Assembly: GCA_937923225.1 (NCBI GenBank)
Contig: CALAKR010000013.1
Location: forward strand, 1 to 18,532
DNA: 18,532 nucleotides
Reading direction: 5' to 3'
Source of the DNA: an uncultured Aquabacterium sp.
Lineage (GTDB): Bacteria; Pseudomonadota; Gammaproteobacteria; Burkholderiales; Burkholderiaceae_C
Shown: positions 12,862-18,532 of the stretch, piece by piece
Layout of the letters: every line of letters begins with the position of its first letter
Position numbering within the stretch: the stretch's first letter is position 1
Notes under the pieces: model-generated
What the model saw: the letters and a program-made list of their open reading frames with translations, nothing else
The model's database searches: none
What the model was told of the DNA's origin: nothing
Translations under genes and position numbers: made by a program

Positions 12862-14894
12862 ACGCGGTCTCTGCCTCGCGCCGCCCGGCGTGCCGCCAGC
12901 GCGCAGGCCGCCAGCCCCAGCAGCGCGAGTTCCACCGAGCCCAGTGCACCGCCTCCGCCACCCCCGCTACTGCTGCTCGACGTCGAGGTGCTCGCCGTGG
13001 TCTCGCTCACGGCCACCACGCTGGCTGCGGCACTCACGGTGATGCTCTGCGTGGTGCTGGCGCTGCGGCCATTGCCATCTGCCACCGTGAGCGTGACGCT
13101 GAACGTGCCGGCACCTGATGGCGTGGCTGTGACGGTCTGGCCCGTGGCGCTGCTCAGGCTGGTGACGATGCCACCGCCGCTGACCAGGCTCCACTGGTAG
13201 CTGGTGATGCTGCTGGAGCCTGCCTGCGAGCCGGCCGCGCTCAGTGTGACGGCCTGGCCTGCCGTGGGGCTGTCGGGGCTCACGGTGATGCTGGCGCTGG
13301 GGCCGACCACGGTGCCCAGTGCCGCGGCCACGGCGGCGCCGGCATCCAGCATGCCCGCGCCGCAGGTGCTGGTGGTGCAGTAGCACTCGTCCTGCGTGCT
13401 GCTGCCGTTGCGCCCGCTGGTGGCGCGGCACTGGCTGATGCCCGAGGTGCCGCCCGTGGTCGGAAAGGCCCGTGCGCTCGACTTGATCGGCGTGGTCACC
13501 TGGGCGGGCGTGAGCGTGGGCTGGGCCGAGAACATCAGCGCCGCCGTGGCGCTCACCAGCGGCGCCGAGAAGCTGGTGCCCACCTCCGCGCTGTTGGCAT
13601 CGGTGTAGGTGGAGCCGCCACTGGCATCGCTCACGGGCGTGGTCGAACCGCTGTTGATGGTGCTCACGAAGCCATAGCTGCAGCTGCCCGTGCTGTTCAC
13701 GCAGTTGCCCCCAGGCGCGCTGATGCCCACGGCCGACCCGAGCGACGAGTACCCCGCCTTGGTGCCCACATGGCGCAGCGCGGCCACGCCGATCACGCCC
13801 GTGCAGTTGGCGGGCGTGCCCGTGGTGGTCGATTCATTGCCGGCGGCGGCCACCACCAGTGCACCGGCGGCCGTCACCTCGCTCACCGCCTCCAGGTAGG
13901 CTTGAGAGCAGGTGCCCGTGCCGCCCAGGCTCAGGTTGATAACACGGGCGGGGTTAGGGTTGGCGGGTGCGCCGCTCACGCTCAGGCCTGCCGCCCAGCG
14001 CATGCCGGCGATGATGTCCGAGTCGTAGCCGCCGCACTTGCCCAGCACGCGCACCGGCAGGATCTTCACGTTCCAGCCCATGCCGGCGATGCCGGTGCCG
14101 TTGTTCGTGTCCGCGCCGATGATGCCGGACACCACGGTGCCATGCCAGCTGCTGCTCGCGCTGGCCGAGCAGCCCGAGAACACGCTGCTGTTGGCGCTGA
14201 TCTCGCTGCTGGTCAGGTAGTCGCCCAGGTCGGATGCGTCGCTGCTGCGGCCCACCGAGTTGCCCGCGATGGCCGCCTCGGAGATGAAGTTGTAGCCCGG
14301 CAGCAGCTTGGCCGCCAGGTCGACGTGGTCGTAGCGCACGCCGGTGTCCACCACGGCCACCACCACCGAAGGGCTGCCCGTGCTCAGGGCCCAGGCGGCC
14401 GGCGCGTTGATGGCCGACACCAGCGTGGCATCGGCCGTGTGGGCGTACCACTGGCCGTCGGTGGGGTAGGGGCTGGACTGGCCGCTGCCGAACAAGGGGT
14501 CATTGGGCGTCACCTGCAGCGCCTTGCGCCGCTGGTCCACCACCGCGTATTCCACATCCGATTGCGCCGACAGCTCGGCCGCCAGCGCGGCAGAGGTCTT
14601 GCCGCGCATCGTGGCTACGTGGGTACGCGCCCCGATCTGACGGCCATCGCTCAGGCTCAGTCCCATGCGCTGGCCCATGCGTTGCATGCGCTCGCCGCCG
14701 GCTTGCTGCAACAGGCTGGAGCTGGATTTGAGCTTGACGATCACGCGCGCTGGCTCGGCCGATGCCGTGCTGCCCGCAGCCCAAGCGGCCGGGGCCAGCC
14801 CCGAGATTGCGCCCAGGGCCAGGGCGGACGACACGATCAGGCGCGACGCAACGCGCGGGGCGCAGGGCCCGGCAAGACGCCATGGGTGCAACAC
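12840..14894 (-). CDS. Secreted S8 subtilisin-like serine protease with PKD-like domain and GlyGly-CTERM tail
   Basis: A 684-residue precursor. The signal peptide is about residues 1-39 (basic start, VSSALALGAISGLA, cleavage near AWA-A). A propeptide covers roughly 45-130. The S8 catalytic domain has D183 (VVAVVDTG), H251 (SSWHGTVVSG), oxyanion N353 (AAAGNES) and S441 (VGTSFSAPL), so the triad is complete. Six cysteines at 489-511 and elsewhere suggest disulfides. A PKD/Ig-like domain spans about 531-622. The C-terminus is a Ser-rich linker, GGGGGG (644-649), a hydrophobic helix (VELALLGLAACALA) and Arg residues: the GlyGly-CTERM sorting signal cleaved by rhombosortase, linked to type II secretion. 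The GTG start at 14894 has GAGG (14903-14900) 5 bases upstream. The 12 residues after the Arg cluster lie partly in the overlap with the HD-GYP gene. Confidence 0.93.
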   Translation of the reverse strand: MLHPWRLAGPCAPRVASRLIVSSALALGAISGLAPAAWAAGSTASAEPARVIVKLKSSSSLLQQAGGERMQRMGQRMGLSLSDGRQIGARTHVATMRGKTSAALAAELSAQSDVEYAVVDQRRKALQVTPNDPLFGSGQSSPYPTDGQWYAHTADATLVSAINAPAAWALSTGSPSVVVAVVDTGVRYDHVDLAAKLLPGYNFISEAAIAGNSVGRSSDASDLGDYLTSSEISANSSVFSGCSASASSSWHGTVVSGIIGADTNNGTGIAGMGWNVKILPVRVLGKCGGYDSDIIAGMRWAAGLSVSGAPANPNPARVINLSLGGTGTCSQAYLEAVSEVTAAGALVVAAAGNESTTTGTPANCTGVIGVAALRHVGTKAGYSSLGSAVGISAPGGNCVNSTGSCSYGFVSTINSGSTTPVSDASGGSTYTDANSAEVGTSFSAPLVSATAALMFSAQPTLTPAQVTTPIKSSARAFPTTGGTSGISQCRATSGRNGSSTQDECYCTTSTCGAGMLDAGAAVAAALGTVVGPSASITVSPDSPTAGQAVTLSAAGSQAGSSSITSYQWSLVSGGGIVTSLSSATGQTVTATPSGAGTFSVTLTVADGNGRSASTTQSITVSAAASVVAVSETTASTSTSSSSSGGGGGGALGSVELALLGLAACALAARRAARGRDRVQRPSIQ

Positions 14895-14904
14895 GGAGAC
14901 CTCG

Positions 14905-14958
14905 GCAACACAGTGAAAACCGCGCGATGCTGCGGGCCCTGTGTTGCTGGCGTGTTGC
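14905..14958 (-). promoter_or_regulatory. Leader hairpin with alternative pairing upstream of the protease gene
   Basis: On the minus strand CTGTGTTGC (14913-14905), ending one base before the GAGG ribosome site, can pair with GCAACACAG (14947-14939), 9 perfect pairs. It can also pair with a second copy, GCAACAC (14958-14952); a third copy nearby is imperfect. Pairing would bring a stable stem right next to the start region. It may modulate translation, but there is no direct evidence. Confidence 0.4.
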
Positions 14959-14982
14959 TGTGTATTGCTGAAAGCCTCTGGC

Positions 14983-15014
14983 GGCCCGCGATCGGTGAAA
15001 CACCGCGGCGGGCC
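14983..15014 (-). other. Two-stage hairpin after prfC
   Basis: GGCCCGC (14983-14989) pairs with GCGGGCC (15008-15014), and inside it CGGTG (14993-14997) pairs with CACCG (15001-15005) around AAA. It begins 9 bases past the prfC stop on the minus strand. It is strong but has no U-run, so it may be a 3'-end stabiliser or a weak terminator separating prfC from the protease gene. Confidence 0.45.
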
Positions 15015-15023
15015 GTCACAAAG

Positions 15024-16649
15024 TCACTGGCTCGACAGGCTCAGCCCCGCGTGCTCCCGCAGCGGGTGGAAGTGCACCAGCGGGTGCCGCTCAGACGTCA
15101 AACGCAGGTCGTAGGCCGAGGTCATCATGTAGGCCAGCGTGTCGGCGGCATCGAGGGCCAGCTTCGACGCGTTCTCATCGGTGAACTTCTTGAGTGCCTC
15201 AGGCGTGTCGGCCGTGATCCAGCGTGCGCCGGTGAAGCGGCAGGGCATCAGGCGGATGTCCACGCCGTACTCGGCCTTCAGGCGGTGCTGCACCACTTCG
15301 AACTGCAGCTGGCCGACCGCGCCCAGCAGCATCGAGCCGCCGGCTTCCGGGCGGAAGACCTGGATCGCGCCTTCTTCGCCCAGCTGCATCAGGCCCGCCT
15401 GCAGCTGCTTGCTCTTCATCGGGTTGGCCAGTTCCACCGTCTGGAACAGCTCGGGCGCGAAGAAGGGCAGGCCGGTGTACTGCAAGGTGATGCCGTCGGT
15501 GATGGTGTCGCCCAGCTGCACGCCGCCGTGCGTGGTGAAGCCGATGATGTCGCCCGCGAAGGCCTCGTCGACCGCCTCGCGCCGCTGCGACAGGAAGGTC
15601 ACCACGCTGGTCGGGCGCAGCTCCTTGCCCGAGCGCTGCACCTTGAGCTTCATGCCCGGCACGTACTGGCCCGAGCACACGCGCACGAAGGCGATGCGGT
15701 CGCGGTGCGACGGGTCCATGTTGGCCTGCACCTTGAACACCACGCCGGAGAAGTTCTCCATGCCCGGGTCGATCTCGCGCTTGGAGCCGTCCTTCTCGGT
15801 GCTCAGGCGGGGGTGGGGCGCGGGGGCCAGGTCCACCAGAGCGTCCAGGATCTCCTGCACGCCGAAGTTGTTCACGGCCGAGCCGAAGAACACCGGCGTC
15901 TGCTTGGCGGCCAAAAACGCTTCCAGGTCGAACGCGGGCGCGGCGCCCTGCATCAACTCCATGTTCTGCTCGGCCAGCTCCCAGTCGTGGCCGAAGCGCT
16001 CGTGCAGCTTGTCTCGCTCGCTCAGGGGCACCACCTCGTCATCCTCGCCGCGCTTGTCGGCGCCGGCGCTGAACAGGCGCATGCTCTGTGTGCGCAGGTT
16101 CACGATGCCGCCGAAGGTCTTGCCCTGGCCCACCGGCCAGGTCATGGGCACGCAGGGCATGCCCAGCTCGCGCTCGACTTCATCGAGCAACTCGACCGGG
16201 TCACGGCCCTCGCGGTCCATCTTGTTCACGAAGGTGATGATGGGCGTGTCGCGCTGGCGGCAGACCTCGATCAGGCGCTTGGTCTGGGCTTCCACGCCGT
16301 TGGCCGCGTCGATCACCATCAAAGCCGAATCCACGGCCGTGAGCACCCGGTAGGTGTCTTCCGAGAAGTCCTTGTGGCCCGGGGTGTCGAGCAGGTTCAC
16401 CACGTGCTCGCGGTACAGCATCTGCATCACGCTCGATGCCACCGAGATGCCGCGCTGCTTTTCGATCTCCATCCAGTCGGATGTGGCGTGGCGCGAGGCC
16501 TTGCGGCCCTTCACGGCACCGGCGATGTGGATCGCGCCGGAGAACAGCAGCAGCTTTTCCGTCAGCGTGGTCTTGCCGGCGTCGGGGTGGGAGATGATGG
16601 CGAAGGTCCGGCGGGCCTTCACCTCGTCGGCGATGGAGCCGCGGGACAT
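15024..16649 (-). CDS. prfC: Peptide chain release factor 3
   Basis: A 541-residue translational GTPase that recycles RF1/RF2 from the ribosome after peptide release. GTPase motifs are G1 SHPDAGKTT (20-28), switch region QRGISV (65-70), G3 DTPGH (88-92) and G4 NKMD (142-145). The rest follows RF3 rather than EF-G: KGRKASRHATSDWMEIEKQRGISV is characteristic, and the C-terminal GAVGQLQFEVVQHRLKAEYGV is typical of RF3. Length is normal. The ATG at 16649 has AAGGA 8-9 bases upstream. It is transcribed toward the protease gene, from which it is separated by 129 bases with a strong hairpin, so co-transcription is uncertain. No anomalies were seen. Confidence 0.97.
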   Translation of the reverse strand: MSRGSIADEVKARRTFAIISHPDAGKTTLTEKLLLFSGAIHIAGAVKGRKASRHATSDWMEIEKQRGISVASSVMQMLYREHVVNLLDTPGHKDFSEDTYRVLTAVDSALMVIDAANGVEAQTKRLIEVCRQRDTPIITFVNKMDREGRDPVELLDEVERELGMPCVPMTWPVGQGKTFGGIVNLRTQSMRLFSAGADKRGEDDEVVPLSERDKLHERFGHDWELAEQNMELMQGAAPAFDLEAFLAAKQTPVFFGSAVNNFGVQEILDALVDLAPAPHPRLSTEKDGSKREIDPGMENFSGVVFKVQANMDPSHRDRIAFVRVCSGQYVPGMKLKVQRSGKELRPTSVVTFLSQRREAVDEAFAGDIIGFTTHGGVQLGDTITDGITLQYTGLPFFAPELFQTVELANPMKSKQLQAGLMQLGEEGAIQVFRPEAGGSMLLGAVGQLQFEVVQHRLKAEYGVDIRLMPCRFTGARWITADTPEALKKFTDENASKLALDAADTLAYMMTSAYDLRLTSERHPLVHFHPLREHAGLSLSSQ

Positions 16650-16732
16650 GGGTGTTTCCTTGAGAAATTCGGAATGTGCGGCGCCACGAAGGCCACCAGG
16701 CGGGCGGCCTGGGAATGGCCGAACAACCCTCT

Positions 16733-16738
16733 ATTTTA
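16733..16738 (-). promoter_or_regulatory. Possible -10 element of prfC
   Basis: The minus strand reads TAAAAT, about 84 bases upstream of the prfC start, in an otherwise GC-rich stretch. The -35 region at 17 bases (CCCACA-like) is poor, so the assignment is tentative. Confidence 0.35.
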
Positions 16739-16806
16739 GACGCGGGCGCCCTGCCTGTGGGCATTGGCCCCTGGCTAAGAGTCTGGGCCTCAGGGTCCTT
16801 CCTGAT

Positions 16807-16833
16807 TCAAGCCCCCGGATGGCACGCCGATAT
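16807..16833 (+). promoter_or_regulatory. FliA (sigma-28) type promoter for the diguanylate cyclase
   Basis: TCAA (16807-16810), exactly 15 bases, then GCCGATAT (16826-16833): 3 of 4 and 7 of 8 matches to TAAA-N15-GCCGATAA. The transcription start would be near 16840, about 95 bases before the ATG. It is very similar to the elements ahead of both chemoreceptors in the window. Confidence 0.6.
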
Positions 16834-16934
16834 CCGAGGCATCCAGCGTAGTTCCCGCTGCGGCGTCCTGCCTCCCACCAGGACGGTGTGCACGCGCATC
16901 GGGGGAGACAGTACAAACACAGCCACACCGAAAC

Positions 16935-18044
16935 ATGTCCGAAATTCAAAGGGCATACCCAGGGCCAGCTCCTGGGGCCACCACAGGGCCCGTCCCTGCG
17001 CAATCCGACGCCCTGCGCCTGCTGCTCAAGGGGACGGCGGTGGTCGCGGGCCTCACGCACATCGCCTTCCTGACGCTGTTCCACTGGGCGGGTGTCGAGG
17101 CCATGGCCATCATCAACGTGGCCAGCGTGCTGTGCTACGTGTGGACCTTCTGGCTGGCGCACACCGGGCGCATCGGCATGTGCTGGGTGGTCACGGCGCT
17201 GGAGGTGCTGGCCCACGCCATCCTGGCCGTCTGGGTGATCGGCTGGGATTCGGGCTTCCACTTCTACATTCTGCTGGTGATCCCGGTGGCGGTGATCACG
17301 GATTTCCGGCCGCTGGCGCTGAAGGTGCTGGTCGTCTCCATCCTGACCACGGCCTACCTGGGCATGGACATGCTGCTGCTGCGGCGCCCGCCCCTGGTGG
17401 CACTGCCCACCACCGTGATCGACGGCCTGCACTACTTCAATGTGCTGGGCACCATCCTGATCCTGATCTTCCTGGCGGGCTACTACCACTACCTGATGTC
17501 CAAGGCCGAGGCCAACCTGCGCGAGATGGCCACCACGGACCCGCTCACCCAGCTCAGCAACCGCCGGGCAGTGATCGATGCCATCCGCGACGAAGAGCTG
17601 CGCATGCAGCGCACCAACACCCAGATGTCTTTCGTGCTGTGTGACCTGGACCACTTCAAGCTGATCAACGACACGCACGGCCACGACGCGGGTGACGAGG
17701 TGCTCAAGGCCGTGAGCGGTGTGCTCAGCCAGGGCGTGCGCGAGGTGGACCACGTGGCCCGCTGGGGCGGCGAGGAGTTTCTGCTGGTGCTCCCTGGTGC
17801 CGGCACGCAGGAGGCCCAACTGGTGGCCGAACGCCTGCGCCAGCGCATCGAGGCCCTGCGTGTGCGCGCGGGGAGTGAGGAGCTGCAGGTCAGCATGACC
17901 TTCGGCGTAAGCGCCTGCCACCCGGGCGAGACGTCCGAAAACACCATTTCACGGGCCGACCAGGCCTTGTACGCGGGCAAGCACGCCGGCCGCAACCGTG
18001 TCGTGCTCGGCCCCCTGGCGCCCGAGCCATTGCCTCAGGCCTGA
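16935..18044 (+). CDS. Membrane-bound diguanylate cyclase (GGDEF) with intact I-site
   Basis: A 369-residue protein that makes c-di-GMP from two GTP. The N-terminal half (about residues 30-187) has five or six transmembrane helices, for example THIAFLTLFHWAG, MCWVVTALEVLAHAILAVWV, YILLVIPVAVI and VLGTILILIFLAG; the sensor family is not one I can name. After the helices comes the standard linker and GGDEF start (ATTDPLTQLSNRRA, 199-212), CDLDHFKLINDTHGHDAGD (236-254) and the active site GGEEF (278-282). R269-E-V-D272 sits exactly five residues before GGEEF, the RxxD inhibitory site, so product feedback is expected. No clear Shine-Dalgarno precedes the ATG at 16935. A FliA-type promoter lies upstream. 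A terminator mainly serving the opposite strand follows at 18075-18102. Confidence 0.94.
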   Translation: MSEIQRAYPGPAPGATTGPVPAQSDALRLLLKGTAVVAGLTHIAFLTLFHWAGVEAMAIINVASVLCYVWTFWLAHTGRIGMCWVVTALEVLAHAILAVWVIGWDSGFHFYILLVIPVAVITDFRPLALKVLVVSILTTAYLGMDMLLLRRPPLVALPTTVIDGLHYFNVLGTILILIFLAGYYHYLMSKAEANLREMATTDPLTQLSNRRAVIDAIRDEELRMQRTNTQMSFVLCDLDHFKLINDTHGHDAGDEVLKAVSGVLSQGVREVDHVARWGGEEFLLVLPGAGTQEAQLVAERLRQRIEALRVRAGSEELQVSMTFGVSACHPGETSENTISRADQALYAGKHAGRNRVVLGPLAPEPLPQA

Positions 18045-18074
18045 TCGCCTGGACCGGTAGATCAGCGCCGGCAT

Positions 18075-18102
18075 GAAAAAAGGCCCGCACAAGACGGGCC
18101 TT
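18075..18102 (-). terminator. Rho-independent terminator, mainly for the right-hand minus-strand gene
   Basis: AAGGCCCG (18080-18087) and CGGGCCTT (18095-18102) form an 8-pair stem with a 7-base loop. On the minus strand it is followed by a run of U from the A6 tract at 18076-18081 (two of these bases are in the stem). On the plus strand only TT then CGG follows, so it terminates the diguanylate cyclase transcript less well. The convergent placement suggests both genes use it. Confidence 0.8.
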
Positions 18103-18154
18103 CGGTTCAAGTGCTTCAGACGCTGCAGACGTAGCAGACGCAGCGCTCAGCCGA

Positions 18155-18532
18155 TCACTCGATCTCGTTCTTGCTGGCGCATTCGGCATCAGAGCCGTTC
18201 ACGCTGCAGCGCACGCGCTTGATGATGTTGAGCGTCTGCTTGTTGTACATGCCCTGCTTGGCGATGTCGATGCGGGCTTCGCGCAGCATCAGCACGTACT
18301 TGGGGATGTTCTCGGCAGGCAGATCGTCCCAGGTCGCGGCCGGGATGCCGGCTTCGGCCTTCTTGATCAGGTTCATCGCATGGTCGAACTGGCCGGCCCA
18401 GTACTGGCGCGACTTCAGGCCGAAACCATCGGGGAACTTGCCCTTGTTGAACACCAGCTGCACCGTCGGGATCATGATCGGGAAGCGGCCGATGCCACCC
18501 TTGGTGCCGATGCCCTTGTACAGCTCGAACGG
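18155..18532 (-). CDS. Unrecognised protein, C-terminal part (runs off the right edge)
   Basis: The last 125 codons of an open frame that continues without a stop to the window edge (the edge reads PFELYKGIGTKGGIGRF). An internal ATG at 18475 could be mistaken for the start, but the coding pattern continues upstream of it. The visible part is soluble-looking, moderately basic and rich in Lys, Ile and aromatic residues (VQLVFNKGKFPDGFGLKSRQ, YWAGQFDHAMNLIKKAE), with two Cys near the end (CSVNGSDAEC) that could form a disulfide, and an acidic tail ending NEIE. No transmembrane helix is seen in this part. I do not recognise the family. A good terminator follows at 18075-18102, so this is the last gene of its transcript. 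Confidence 0.75.
   Translation of the reverse strand, partial: PFELYKGIGTKGGIGRFPIMIPTVQLVFNKGKFPDGFGLKSRQYWAGQFDHAMNLIKKAEAGIPAATWDDLPAENIPKYVLMLREARIDIAKQGMYNKQTLNIIKRVRCSVNGSDAECASKNEIE

Noticed and set aside
14939..14970. Tandem repeat or CRISPR-like array from repeated GTGTTGCTG units
   Set aside because: There are only three short, imperfect copies about 10 bases apart with no spacers. It is not an array.
13770..16739. 989-codon plus-strand frame spanning the protease and prfC genes in antisense
   Set aside because: It crosses two well-supported genes and the spacer between them. The translation is repetitive Arg/His/Gln/Val without domains.

Overview
The window comes from a high-GC, motile betaproteobacterium, most likely a member of the Burkholderiales (Comamonadaceae or a close relative). 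The support is strongly G/C-biased third codon positions, two lipid A-type acyltransferases in tandem divergent from metK, methyl-accepting chemotaxis proteins ending in a VFRLAAA-type tail, and a DUF3391/HD-GYP phosphodiesterase. No rRNA, tRNA, CRISPR array, insertion sequence or prophage was seen.

Layout. Bases 1-306 hold the 5' end of a chemotaxis receptor (minus strand, running off the left edge) behind a FliA-type promoter. Bases 307-2134 hold two LpxL/HtrB-family acyltransferases in one minus-strand operon. Bases 2135-3567 hold metK, whose leader carries a pseudoknot matching the SAM-II riboswitch. Bases 3568-4041 are non-coding, with a metK terminator and several strong palindromes. 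Bases 4042-5147 hold a less GC-rich two-gene islet: a MerR-like/DUF433 antitoxin overlapping a VapC45-like PIN toxin by a GTGA junction. Bases 5157-9726 hold an AraC-family regulator divergent from a tightly coupled operon of two acyl-CoA dehydrogenase homologues and an acetoacetate decarboxylase-like protein. Bases 9747-12861 hold a complete chemotaxis receptor divergent from an HD-GYP c-di-GMP phosphodiesterase. Bases 12840-14894 hold a secreted subtilisin-like protease with a PKD-like domain and a GlyGly-CTERM tail, overlapping the HD-GYP gene tail to tail. Bases 15024-16649 hold prfC (release factor 3). Bases 16935-18044 hold a membrane diguanylate cyclase with an intact I-site behind a third FliA-type promoter. 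Bases 18155-18532 hold the 3' end of an unrecognised gene with a good terminator.

How the parts fit. Two themes recur. The first is motility and c-di-GMP control: two receptors and a diguanylate cyclase each sit behind a similar element, a weak -35 exactly 15 bases from GCCGATA(C/T), which suggests co-regulation with late flagellar genes. An HD-GYP hydrolase lies in the same stretch. The second is the AraC-linked acyl-CoA operon. Its first dehydrogenase homologue keeps the C-terminal signature but lacks the FAD-loop motif and the catalytic glutamate, while its partner keeps both. That looks like a hetero-oligomeric dehydrogenase with one degenerate subunit, acting with a decarboxylase-like protein on an unknown substrate.
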